This document shows, in pieces, positions 46,115 to 58,492 of a stretch of 64,000 nt of DNA (the stretch's first letter is position 1; every line of letters begins with the position of its first letter). Both the position numbers and the translations under genes were made by a program. The notes under the pieces were generated by a model that ran no database searches, was not told the origin of the DNA, and was given only the letters and a program-made list of their open reading frames with translations. Origin of the DNA: Takakia lepidozioides (lineage: Eukaryota > Streptophyta > Takakiopsida > Takakiales > Takakiaceae); the NCBI GenBank assembly GCA_030704615.1, contig CM060732.1:50139053-50203052 (forward strand), read 5' to 3'.

Positions 46115-47571
46115 GTGACATAGGTAAATGACAAAGCTTACTCCTTTACTCAAAGTGTCTACGGGTCTATTAACTGAACTCTGCTCTTGCAAAGAGGATA
46201 AGCTTTATCTAAGGAAAGGAGGTATAAGAAAAAGGCAGAGTAGAGACTTCGACGTCAAGCTTCATCTACTTGACAAACTCTTTCATTGCGCACGTGAGTT
46301 TATCCTCACCTTAACAATGCAGTCAGTATATTTGTTTCCAGGATCTGAAGGAAATTCATTCACCAACTTTGAAAGTCTTAGGCTGACCCACGAGCCCTGG
46401 CCTTGTTGGGTGTGAGTTGTTGGGCAGCTCATACACGGCAAGTTCATGCTTGTGTGAAGCTGGGCGCTGGGGCCTTATGGCCGGTAGATTCTCTCTCCCT
46501 CTCTCTCTCTCTCTTTCCCCCTCATTTGAACAGCAAACAGAAGCAGAGAGGAAGGGGCTTATTTCACAAAGGTTTGATCACACATCGCAATTTCAATCCC
46601 AATCCCACAACTCCAGACCAGATGAAGGGCATCCAGCTAAATACTCACTTCTTGAACGTTCTCACCTTCAAAAATTGGTCTTCAGCAAACCTGTCATAAG
46701 GACACACCAAGTACATAAATCCCAAATGAATGACATCAAGCTAGACCACAAGTAAGGAGACTAAAATGAAGGATGGCTGAGCATCAAGCTTCTGTCGTTA
46801 GCAAAACTCAGGAACTCCACATGTGCCAGATTAAAAGGCAATTGAGCGTCACAAGCTACATTCCAAGAGGGCCCTGCAAGGAGTAAAACTTTTTATCCCT
46901 AACTTTGTTTTGTTGGGACATTTTTCGTGATTTTGACATGGCCAAGTAGACACTTCAGCCTCTGGACAGCTTCATCTAGCAGCTTCATGATCTACTTGGC
47001 AAACTCTTTCAGTGCATACAGAGGTTACCCTCAGCAAGTCCAAGATTTAACAAATAGAAATTGGTAGATGGACAACCTGGAATGTGTTGCCTGCTTTTGT
47101 CCGGTTTGCGCTAGAGAAGACAGACAACCCATTGAAGCACTCTCCCTCTCAACATACAAACGTGGAAAGCTGCCTCAGAGTTGGTTCATGACCTACACAC
47201 ATAGCCAGAATATCAGGATTCCTTCTGCTCAATCTTGCTTCGAGCAACTGTAGGCCCTTTAGATCATCCTTAAAACCCATCTCACAAACTGGAAACAAGT
47301 TCAGTAAAGTTTTATGCTTAACTTTGTTTTGTTGGGATATTTTTCGCGCTTCTGACATGGCCAAGTAGACACTTCAGCCTCCAGCTTCATCTAGCAGGGT
47401 CAGTTCTTCCTGCCTAATACTTAGGAACTTGAAAATCTTCTCTCTACCTTTTCCGCCAGGACTTAGCCAGTTTAAGAAGATGGTCTTGGTTCTAAGAAAT
47501 AGAGTCAATGCAGCTGAGATTAATCCTGTGGAAGGAAGTTGGAGAAAGCCATTTTTGCCCTTTTCCATGGG
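46115..47571. repeat. Noncoding accessory DNA with a direct repeat
   Basis: A (CT)n microsatellite lies at about 46487-46514. A segment containing aactttgttttgttggga and gacatggccaagtagacacttcagcct occurs at 46882-46980 and again at 47302-47396, same orientation, 420 bases apart. No protein family was recognised. Confidence 0.5.
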
Positions 47572-47683
47572 AAGGTTCAGCCATAGTGTTGAACACCCCC
47601 TTTGCATCCTCGATCCACCCACATTTGGCATACATGTCCACCAAGGCAGAGTTTAGAATGACATCTGATAATCTGACAGGCAT
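47572..47683 (-). pseudogene. PPR repeat fragment
   Basis: About 35 residues match one and a bit pentatricopeptide repeats of the plant organellar RNA-editing type: the VDMYAKCG motif followed by IEDAKGVFNTM. The match ends at about 47572, and no further repeats are seen on either side in any frame. It is a relic of a PPR gene. PPR proteins bind organellar RNA, but this fragment cannot. Confidence 0.65.
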
Positions 47684-47838
47684 TCACCTTTTTGCCTCGG
47701 TTGTCCCATCATTGACTAGGGTCAGAAAAGTATTCATTCCACAACTTCTCCTCATCTCTGTTATCTATTTTGGATAGTTTCTTGTTGCCACATTGGTAGT
47801 ATCATGTCAAAGTCACTCCAAACTAGATTCACTCAACC

Positions 47839-48310
47839 AGCTAAATTGCAGAATTTAACATGGAAATTTAGGGCCGATTCTGATAGGAGGGAAAAACATA
47901 GTGAAAATGTGTTGAAGAAGGTGCCTTCATTAGCAGTACCTGATTTTATCAATTGTGCCGCTGCTGCTGCGGGGCTTCCAGTTGACCATCTACCCATGTA
48001 GGTTTCTTGTAGCTATCTTTAGAGGGAATCATAGGTAATCTGGAGCTTGAAATCTGGCCCTCTTGGATGAATCTGGACCCACACTCTAGTATCCCTGCTC
48101 CTTCAGCTATCCATGCCTCTGCACAAATCATGCGTATATCCTTGCCTTGCTGCTAGCAGCTGACAATGACAGCCTAGAATTGTTCGAGCAAATACCCCAA
48201 CCCTAACCACCACATATCCACCCGACGAGCTAACTTACAGAATTCAATATGCATCTCAAGGCCGAGTCTGATGAGAGGGCGAAACAGGCTGAAATAGGTC
48301 AAACAAGAAG
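47839..48310 (+). repeat. Diverged direct repeat, exon-like
   Basis: The segments 47839-47920 and 48228-48310 align in the same direction (agctaa..t.cagaatt, ggccga.tctgat, gaagg). The first stays open to a TAG at about 48001 and reads like a charged coding segment (ADSDRREKHSENVLKK) of a family I do not recognise. Probably relics of a duplicated gene or element. Confidence 0.4.
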
Positions 48311-48329
48311 GTGGATCCTCACCACATTG

Positions 48330-50384
48330 TCCTTGACCTTGTGTCATGACCCATGGAGGATTTGACCGACCATCAACCCAGAAGGACCTCTTATGTGTGC
48401 TGCTTGTGTCTGTAGTTAGTCAGGTAATGCCAGATTGGTCTGTGAGAACCACCACGGTAATCGTGGTACTAACAGGAGCTAAGAGCCCACATTTGCAGGA
48501 TGGACAAACTTCTTCACATCGTACATTAAGAAAAACCCACACCATGCGATTGCGGTTGGTCCACCATCGTGCAAATTCGAGCTGTGACAGCTCTTGTGGT
48601 GTACTCATAATTTGCAAAGTCTCCATCTGCAACCCCTCCGCGCTCAAGGATGCGGGGACATCATCCCTTCCCCGCGCGCTGCAAGACACCTTTCGTGATT
48701 GTCTTTGGGCATTTCGGGCAGTATCCAAAAAAATTGTCGACAATGACGTGGCGACGACAGGTGTCTACGGGCTACGAAACGTGGCGACGATGATGTGGCA
48801 CTATGGCACCCTATACCTACTCTACGCTAAACTAGCTTCCGACCTTCGATTGTCGCTAGAATTTCAGGTGTTTTGTGAGCCCGACAGACTCGCTCCCCCT
48901 CTCGCTTCCCATGGGGGCAGCTCACCCGAGCAGATTGACCCCGCCGGGTAGGGGTCGCCCCACCCTGCGCGACCCCTGCCTCAACCACACGTGCCCGCAG
49001 TCAAGTCCCAATGATCAAACAATGAGAAGCTTTTAAGGTGGTTCAAGTCCAATATACATTTTTAAAGAGGCCTGCTTGCCCCTGTTTTGCGAAGCCCACC
49101 AAAGTAACGTCAAGTTCAGGTGTAAAAAACCTAACCCTCTAATATATACTCTCCTAGGGTAGTGGTGGAGCCTTCTAGGAGGAGGCCCCACCACCTCATC
49201 CTACCTCTATGAAAAATTCTAGAAGGAGGGCGGACGCCTCATATATCCTACTTCTCTACTCTCTGTATACGCGGCCTTACATATCAACCATTCCAACACC
49301 TACCACCTTCCATCCCTCCCTCCTCATTGGCTGCTCCACTAGATTCTCCTTTTTTTTGACCTTCAGAATTAACCCTTGCCAGAATTTGGGACCCATATGA
49401 GTCCCTCAAGTTTGGTGGGCCCTGTGTCCATCAGAAGATGGTGCAAAAATTAAAAGGGGGTAAATAGTAAGCTACACAAGGATTTGAAGAAATAACCCCT
49501 ATATAAGGAGTCCAAGAAAAGACTGTAGAAAGGCAACATGTATTAACCCTTAAGTTCCCAAGCCTTTTTTTGATTTTTTACCAATTTTGGGTACCCAGCT
49601 GCAGTAAATTGCCCCTAGAAACCTACCAAAAATCATCCGGAGATTCGAGCCTTATAGCAATGGGCCCAGCTCATTTATGCATGACATACCAAAAAATGAG
49701 CCAAGTCCACCACCCTGGAAATTGTGAGATTATAGCGTTGGCCCGGACCTCAAATATCAGGTCCCAAAGAAAAAGTGAGAAAGAATTTGGTTTGAACAAA
49801 TCAAAACCTAGCTTTATCCAATTTTGCTTGCCCCAAGACCCACCATTTCCAAATCAATAGTGGAGTGGCTATGACCGCACTAAATTGCAGGTCCAACTGA
49901 TTTTTTCACCTATGGGTGCTATGCATGCAATTACATGGGGGTTGAAATCTCAAAATTGACAAGAGAAAATGTGCCTCAAAATGAAGTATTTTTTTTTCTA
50001 CAAATTTTTTTAAATCCTATGGTGGATGTGTGTACGTAATGCTCACACACCACAAGGTGAAGTGTTTTTTCCAAAATTACTAATTTTCTGCCAAAAATGG
50101 CCTTTGGAGTGCAATATGTTTTGGGTTTGTTTACTTGCCACGTCAGCAATCAACAAGCCCTTTTCAACCCCAAAACGTAAATGAGAGATCTAAGATATTT
50201 TTTGTAGGTCGTAGCTTTTTTTTTTTTTTTAATGCTGTTTTTTGCATCATACTCGAGACAAATCCCTTGTCATTAAAGCTTCAAGAGTGGGCCCCATCAG
50301 ATTAGATCTGCAAAAATTAGGTCGAATTGCCAAATTCAAAGTGACATGATTCAGGTGCTTGGGAGCTTAAAGGTTAAACACTGT
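48330..50384. other. Noncoding, AT-rich toward the right
   Basis: A long open plus-strand stretch at 48346-48951 has no recognisable domain and poor coding character. From 49100 on the DNA is AT-rich with homopolymer runs (for example T runs at about 50216-50231). No gene, RNA or mobile element could be supported. Confidence 0.4.
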
Positions 50385-50572
50385 CATCTAAGCCCAAGTG
50401 CAATCCCTATGTGTCCAAGTGCGTCTCCTATGTCCAGGCCTATCTAAGCCCAAGTGCAATCTTCTATTCATGTATCCAAGTGTATCTCCCATGTAGAGGC
50501 CCAAGTGTCCGGTAACATCTAAGCCAAGTGCAATCTCCTATGTATCCAAGTAGGTCTCCCATGTTAAGGCCC
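50385..50572 (+). repeat. Three-copy tandem repeat (~56-75 base unit)
   Basis: Copies start at 50385, 50441 and 50516, each reading approximately atctaagcccaagtgcaatc, then a tgtatccaagtg phrase and tctcctatgt..aggcc. Unit lengths differ by small insertions. Noncoding. Confidence 0.85.
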
Positions 50573-50984
50573 AATTTATTGTTTTCCACGAATTTATTGA
50601 GTAGTACTTATCCAATCATTATTGATATATCTGCTGTCGAGGCTCCAATCATTGTCCAGGAAAACTCACTTTGGTATTTTTTGCAAATTTCCAATCACCA
50701 AAACTACTTGAAATTCAACATCTCCCACCACATGTCCAAAAATCATGAGACCAAGGCGGTGCACCCCTCCTCATTGAGGGCTTTCCAACGGTACCAAGCA
50801 CCAAGGCTGGTCCGCGGTTTGGGACATCTTAATGCGACAAAACAAACAAACAAACAAATCATCTTGCTTCATACATTGATATCGAGCTTGCCGTAGGGCG
50901 GAGTGTGTGGCATGTGGATGGTGATGTAGCCACAAAGGTTTCAAGTTCCACTCACTGTATAATCATTGTCTCATTATGAGCCTT

Positions 50985-51024
50985 CCACAATCACTTTCCA
51001 CAATCACTTTCCACAATCACTTTT
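50985..51024 (+). repeat. 13-base CCACAATCACTTT repeat, three copies
   Basis: Three head-to-tail, essentially perfect units. Short and recent-looking, in noncoding DNA. Confidence 0.9.
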
Positions 51025-53665
51025 GGCAGTTAGCCGCCAGCGTCAATATTCGCTGACAACACCCCCAAGTGCCATGTGATATACGCACTTTAAGGATAGC
51101 TGATGGCCCCTCATGTCGTCGGGCATTCCTCGATTTAAGGTTAGAGCCACAGGGACTGCCCATTTATGGAGGGCCACATGAGGCGTCCATCTAGACATTA
51201 ACCATGTGCAAGCAGGTTCCGTGGTTGGTGCGGATTGTTACCACCTCCATGCAGGTAATGTTTGATTACTCTCATGCAGGTAGTTCAGCCTGTTATTGCA
51301 ACTACCTTCATGTAGGAAATCCTACCTGCATGGAGGTTATTAGAAATTTTATACGCCAAAAATATTTTGAGTCCTCAACCCATGGAGGTAGTCCGAACTT
51401 CGCTTCTATATTAATGAGGTGGTGGCCCCCAACAACCGACCAGGCCACAAAGTCAGAGCCCAGACAGCGAGAGAGAGACACACAGACAGACAGACACAGA
51501 CACAACTCACTGTCCGAAAACCTCAGGATCAGCGGATTCATCGTAATTTCGTCACTCTCATCACACCGCCGCAAGGTAGTCTGTTCTTCCTGCATGATCA
51601 GCAAGTTGAGCTGCGTGTGTGGTGTGGTGCACAGAGGTGATGATGAAATGTAGTATCGTGAAACTGGGCATGATTCTCCTTGAGGAAGAATTAGCAATAG
51701 AATGCAGGATTTGCAGTCTCCATGGAGGGAACAAGGTTTCATTGGAATCTAGTGTCCGAAGTGGAAGAAGAACAGCGGCGGAATTGGGTTGATCGACAGT
51801 GCTCAGCGATGGAGGTGTGGAATGGAATGCCAGAATTGACGGAGGGAGGAGTGCATAAATATTTTGGGATGTTTTGGGCGCATCAAGAGTAGCCGAGGTA
51901 ATTAGCTATGGACCTGTGTGCTTTCGCCCTTTTTGAAGCATCTCTTCACTTTGCCTTCTCTGCATGTCTTTGGTTGGGAGTTACACTTGACCGCAAGTGC
52001 AGCGCCAACCGAGAACTTCAGTCTGCCTTTTCCTCTTGTTCACTCTATGAGGAAATCGATGTGCTGTACATTTCGAATTTCCCAGCATGGCTTTGCCATT
52101 TCTGATTGTGGATTCTAGGTTGAGTTTCATCCCTAGGTGACAAGACGATGCGTGAGCTTGACCTTAAGGTTCCATTACACAACCAGCAGAAGGAGGGACG
52201 AAATGACTGTAATTGTAGGGTTTGTTTGACACGTGAATTAACGAAAGTTTTGATGCCTTGGCAACATTCTCTGTGGCTGCTGCCTAGTAAATCTGCGCTC
52301 CTGAACTATGTCCTTGAGCTGCAGTTGCTTACACACATCAGCTAAGCTAGCTTTCATCTCCTATGTACTCGCTCGAGAGTGCCTTTGAAGTTCTCGGTCT
52401 TAGCTTGTTGTGTCTCCCAGTGGTAGACTGTGGTCAGCTGAGAGCTCCAGCCATATTATTTTAGAACAAAATCCCTCAAGCATAAATAGGGACATGAGAA
52501 GCCCGACACAAGTGTACCTTCTGTTCCTCTGATCTTTGGGCTGCCAGCGGAGGTTTTCTTTTCTCCCCAAGTTATTTCTGTATCTGACTCCTCTTGTAAA
52601 GTTAGGTGCGGGTCTCGAGTTTAGATTGTCATCAGTTGAGCGGCTGGAACTATTAAATTTAAGTACACTTGTTGCAAGCTCCGCACATGATCTAAAGAGT
52701 TGCAGGTATATTAATTAGACGTTCTTGACCAGTAGATGCTTTCTATACAAGTTTTGTCTTTATGATTCTTTAGCGCGCACGAGGTTTGCATAGTATCGAG
52801 CTATTTCCCATTACATAGACAGACCAATCACGACCCGAGAAAAGGAAAGATTCTCAAAATCAGCTCAAAGATTGTAGCCACCTTGAAGTTTTAAAGCTGC
52901 TTCCGAAGTTGGAAAGACCCTTGTTGATTCACCCATAAGGACCGATGAGGATGTGCAGGAGGTGATGGTGTAGCTGAGCAGAATGCAAGATTTGGGTGTC
53001 AACATGATGCACGTATTCCAAGCGTTGGTGTGGGTGGTGTTGGTAGTCGTGGTGGAGAGATTAATATATACGTGGATAAGTACTAAGTGGGCAAGGACCA
53101 CAACTAATCCAGAGCCCTCTCCAACTACACTGGAGTTGGAGGATCCCAGGTGAGAATCCCGTCAGATGATGCTATGCTACTGCAGCCAACATTGAACTGT
53201 TGGAGCCGTTTCGACAGTTTGAAATTGTACTGTCGCCTTGTTTGCATTGTTCGGTACTTGCAGATGCACGGACATGGGTGCCACAGTTGGCACTGATTCT
53301 ATAAAGGAAGTCTAGGTGTTGTCTACAACATAGCAACAAGGATACATATATTCCACCGTGCGGAGATATTATAGAAACTTGTATAAAGTATGAATGAGCT
53401 TGTATTTTCTTCAAATTTGAGGCTCGATATCTTGATATGCCGATCGTTAGAGGCCCGTAAGCATTACATCAAGCATCTCGAATGCTGTGCATGAGGCCAG
53501 TCTTTCGAGTACACACATTACATCATTAGAGAAATGGCAAGATAGCCCTGCTACCTTGGAGTACACATCAGGCACTGATGAGCTGAGTTTGTTAGGGAAT
53601 GGCAGAAATTCACACTCCCCATGTTTTAGCAAGAGGTACAACAATTTACAGTCCTTGATAAGGTC
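51025..53665. promoter_or_regulatory. Region upstream of the TNL gene
   Basis: No recognised gene. Several CATGCAGGTA / TACCTGCATG phrases in both directions lie at 51249-51335, and a purine-rich microsatellite (GAGA, CACA, GACA units) at 51465-51505. The right part should include the promoter and 5' UTR of the TNL. An upstream noncoding or short coding exon of that gene cannot be excluded. Confidence 0.35.
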
Positions 53666-56600
53666 ATGCCTATAACATTAACTCTCTCGAGGTATCCTGG
53701 TCGATCTCCTGGTATCTCAGGAATACCCACTTACGTACTGGCTTTCTTTGCTAGCCTGCGCAGCTTTCCAGAGCTCAATCCCAAGCACAACATTTTCTTG
53801 AGCCACAGTGGAGCTCAGAAGCGTTTCGTTGAGCAACTATGTAAGGATTTGGAAGCGGGATGCCATTATCCTTTCTTTGACCAGCGGGATGACAGCTTGC
53901 CAAAAGGAAAGAAGTTTGCATCTCTCATTTTTGATGCCGCCAAGCAGTGCCGTGTAGCAGTGGTTGTTTTGTCAGAAAAGTACCTTACCTCTAAATGGCC
54001 TATGCAAGAATTAGCTGCATTTGTAAGTGCTAAGAAATCTGAAAACAAAAATCTGGACTTGTTGCCCCTTTTCTTTGAGTTGTCTAACTATGATCTCAGT
54101 GATCAATCAATCTCGAATCGGTGGATGGTAGAATGGACTAAGCTGGCCGAAAACGATCCTAGAGTGGACGTAGAGCAGTGGAAGAAAGCCATTCAAGAGC
54201 TTCGTGCTGCAAATGGCCTCATTTTTGCCAAATTTGGAAACTCGGAGGTGTCCTATAGGGAAGCTGTTGTGAAAGCCATTTTTAGGCTCGTGCCTCCAGA
54301 CCTGCTGTACGATACTTCCGAAGTGGAGGGTTGCGACCGAATGTGCAAAGTAAGTTCAAGCTCTCAGGCAGATGTGCCTAGACATTTTAGAAATTCAAAT
54401 ATTTGATGTGGGAGCACTAGATTCTTACTAAGCACGAGGGGTGCTTGATACCTTTGTTTTCACTTGCAGATTTTGTCAGGTATGTTTGTCGAAGACACGT
54501 CGAATGAGAGCGGTTTGCCACAAGCACAAAAGTTGGGCTTGTATGGGATGGGCGGCCTAGGAAAGACAACAATGTGCAAAGTTCTATGCAATCACTTTCA
54601 GGCAGAATTTTGTGGATGGGTTTGCCATGTGGAGCTGGGAAGTGAATTCCCTCTCGTTCTGCAAAAGCACGTGTTAAGGAAGCTGCTACGACTAGGTGAG
54701 GATGTGCTGCAGAATATTACAGACATCTCCCAGGTAACATGTGATTTGCTTCACAAGTGAGTACGTATTGTAGGTCTGAGGGGTCAAGGCTCAAAAGCTG
54801 TCTGGGCAGACAATTATACTATCAATTGACGATCTATCTTAGACGTTTCCCTGGAGTACTTACTTGATTCAACTGTGAATAGTACAATTATAAGCTGTAG
54901 TGGTGCGTGTGCTCAATCGGCACAGTCGGTGTAGATCTCACTTGAGACTAGATTGTGGAAGTGATATCTCTAGTGTGGCATATGTGTATATCTTCCAGTT
55001 TCTAAAACAGACCAATACTCGTTCGCGTTGGTTTTTCCACTGACTGCTGCAAGCCAGTAGTTTTGGTACCAGGTTCATTAATGTCTTTGTGCTTGATATT
55101 GCAAATTAGATATTCTAGCTGGAGTTTTGTACTCCCCACGGTCCATCGTGCCATCTATAAGAAAGCTTATGAATTCTCCTCATGACCTCCGAAAGGATCT
55201 CCCCTCAAGTGCTCATGATTAATTACTGCAGGGTCAGAAATGCTTAAGAGAAAACATGAGACGGCAGCCAGTGTTTCTGGTCATCGACAACGTTGGTGAT
55301 GAAGAAGCTTGTCGATCTGAAGCACGTGCATATCTGGAGGCCGGATTCCACCCACGTAGCAAGATTATGGTTACATCTAGGAGTAGAGATGTTGTGAAGG
55401 CGTTGCTTTACGACCTGGAATTGTGTAAGCCAATACCAGATTTGACGATGGACGAAGCGGCAGTCGTCTTCCTGCGTAAATCAGCACCACGAAAGAGATT
55501 CTCTTTACTTGAACACGAGGAAAAGAGAATTGTCAACATTTGTCTTGAGCAATGCCAATTCTCACCTGACGGGGATCCGTATGCAGACAAGAGGGATGGA
55601 CAGTATCATCCCCTGGCGCTAGGAGCATTGGGAGTCTATTATCATGACATCGACAATTTTAACTTGTTGCTTTGGGAGGAACACCTCCAAGACTTTGACA
55701 AGGTCAAACTCTCTAGGGAGTGTCCACGCATTTTCCTTATTCTTGGATTGCAGTTCAGCACTTTTGACAGAGTGAAGAAGCTTCTATTTCTGGATGTTGC
55801 TCTCTATGCACATGGTCGGGTCGGAGTGGAGCTAAGTTCGTTCCAGCATTGGGTGGATTGGCTGGCAGCACTACATAAACAGACAGGACAAGTTGTGAAG
55901 CATAAGGTCAGCGAAACCCATGATCACTATTCCAGAGAACACATTGTGCGCACTTATGACACTGGCATTTGTCCAACATTCTGAAAGTCCATCTTCCTGT
56001 TGTATTCGGAATTGAGGTTTCTCTAGCAGATTCTAATGGCCGGGAACAAATGTGTGTGCAGTTGAATGATTTGCAGAGGAATGCCATGATCAACCTGGGA
56101 GATTCAGCAGTCACCACACACGACCTCTACAAGGAATATGCGGAGTGGTATGTTACAGAGGGTGGGGATGCAAAGGACTGGTGTGTTTACCGGAAACATG
56201 CTGAGTACTTACCACATGAACTGAGTAGCAGTCCTCCTGCAGGTGGCTGTTGGCCAGACTTGATGAGAATATCGATGGAAGGTTTGAAATGTGTCAAATT
56301 TCCACGGAGGAAAGTTCAAGAGTGGCGCAACATCATTGTTTTACAACTCCATTCTTGTTCCAGTTTGACAGATATCGATATACACGGACTCACTTGTCTG
56401 TGTCATTTGGAATTGGTAGACCTCAAGAATCTGGAGAGACTTGCTTTTTCAGCAAATTTAGACGATAACACCACCCCTCAATACCCGCTGGACCTACAGT
56501 TTGTGATTCTAGAGAACCTCAGAGCATTAAAGCATCTACCCAGGTTTAGTCCGTGTATCTCATTGAGGATGTTCATCATGAGGGAATGTCCGAGCTTGAC

Positions 56601-57237
56601 AGCGCCCCCAAAACTCGAATCGTGTTCAAGTCTTGAAATCTTCTCAATGGACTGGTATCCCGATCAAGTATGCGCACCGAACGTGAGCGGAATGACTTCG
56701 TTGCAAGATCTTTTCATCTGGAACAAGGGGCAAGGACGTGGCGGACGTGTTGAATTAGAGGGCCTCAGCTCTTTGATAAATTTGCATGAAAGACTATATC
56801 TGTTGTCTCTGCCTGTAGAGAGATTGTCAGGGCTGGAGAGGCTGACAAAACTTCGTGTCCTCAGCTTGGAGCACTGTCATCTTCTCACTGAGTTGCCAGA
56901 CTTGATTGGCCTCACCCACCTTGAGCTGCTGATTCTCTCGTGGACGAAGGTGAAAGAGATTCGCGGGGTGGACAGCTTGTTGCAATTACGAACCCTTGAT
57001 TGTAGATGGTGTCAGGAGTTGCTCTGGCTGCCAGATTTGCACCATCTGCCAAAACTGAGGTATCTGAACACACGAGGGTGCGCAAAAATGACGACTCGTC
57101 CCAGAGTGCCCAAGCACCCTTGTGTTCATGAAAAAGATGTGCTTGAAGGAGACTCTTCAGGTGCGAAAGATTTCTATGACACAGAAGGCTTGTCCGAAGG
57201 TCTTGATCTGATGTTTTCTTCCCAAGAAGCAAACTAG
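53666..57237 (+). CDS. TIR-NBS-LRR (TNL) immune receptor
   Basis: Four exons: 53666-54349, 54470-54733, 55232-55906 and 56062-57237. All three junctions are in phase with GT-AG ends, and together they encode about 932 residues. The TIR domain (about 40-180) has FLSHSG, and Glu115 in SKWPMQEL stands at the position of the NAD-cleaving catalytic Glu. Exon 2 holds the P-loop GMGGLGKTT (about 254-262). Exon 3 holds kinase-2 LVIDNV (332-337), RNBS-B VTSRSRD and GLPL-type HPLALGALG. The MHD motif reads THD (560-562). About ten irregular leucine-rich repeats follow (about 600-870), with an acidic tail. TNLs detect pathogen effectors in the plant cytosol or nucleus. The last intron (155 bases) bridges two frames and avoids a stop. 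The start is the first in-frame ATG. Confidence 0.9.
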
Positions 57238-58492
57238 AGTGAAATCAAGTGTGATGGCCTCAAATGCAAGTTGAAAGTCTCTGATTCCTTCTGGAGATTA
57301 GACAATCTTGTGACCTCTGGGCATCATGATAGAACAAGACTGAAGTGATTCTCTGGACCGTGCAAGTTTTTCTTTTTTTCTTCAACGAAACAGTTTGTTA
57401 GTTTACCCTTTCATGCCATTGTACCCTTTCATCATACCTTTTGGGTTTTCTTGTCTTTCTCAAAACCTTTATTCTGTTTGTTTGATACTTTTTCTCTCTA
57501 GATTTGTTCACAATCTTTCCCTGCAACATTTATGTTTGCACAACCAAGGTCTATTGTCATGATCATAACATACATGTAAAGTGAACTAAAGTAATATTAC
57601 AGCTTTCAATTTGTGTCAAAACTTGAATGTCATAAGAATAGCTGTCTTGGAGCAACAACAATGGTACTAGATAGAGATTCCCAAAAGAACTTTGCTACTA
57701 CTATTTTGCTGTGCTCAGAAACAGGCTGCAGGTCATCAAGCTTCCGTAGTTCAAAATGTTGGAAGTTCTTCACAAAATCTACTAAACTGCACATTCTAAA
57801 TGAGAGTTGTATATCTATCAAAGTGAGTGATGATTTTCAGCACTCTAGGTGTTGTAGGGACGATAGCAGTGTTTGCAGATCCAGGTCCATAAACCTACAA
57901 TGGGAGTGGAACATGATGGAAGTATGATAAATCTATTCATGCTATCAAAACATCAGAGTATCCACAAAACAAAAACAGACATTAGAGTATCCATTTATTT
58001 CTAACGTGGATCTTTTTGCCGATCTGAGAGTTTTTGTAGTGTATCAGAATCAAGCAAAACAGAGGCCGCACTTGGTTGCAATCATAAACTATGAAAACAA
58101 GGTATATCTCTGATCGAGATCTCTAAGAGTACTTTTGTCAAAACCCATCAAAGAATGATACTAGTGAGGTAACTTCAAACTTAGGACTCTACTCTCTTAT
58201 TGGGTTCTAACTAGGACAACAGGTCTGAAGATACTTTAAGAGCTCAGTCAGTTGTTTCAAACAATATGAACATACATCTGTTCTCAAACTTTCTACTCAT
58301 AAGTGCAACTGTGGGCAATGAGATTAAAGTTGATAATCTGATTGCATATTAGAGAATTCAAAGGATCTGTATATTCATACATTAAGCTAACTGCAGTGAT
58401 TCAGTTAGTCCAAAAGAACAACTAATCCAATATGGCTGATGAGATAGCAGGAAAGATAGTATCACTGGAAAAAAAAAGAGGAAGAGTCCTGC
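57238..58492. other. Intergenic between TNL and F-box gene
   Basis: T-rich 3' flank of the TNL (57360-57540), then AT-rich DNA. No gene family was recognised. The last few hundred bases probably contain the F-box promoter. Confidence 0.4.

Noticed and set aside
48346..48951. Open frame of 201 codons as a gene
   Set aside because: No recognisable domain, no splice or promoter context, and the composition is not convincingly coding.
55969..55984. Frame change in the TNL taken as a pseudogene lesion
   Set aside because: A standard GT-AG intron, 55907-56061, joins the two frames in phase and restores the family alignment before the THD motif.
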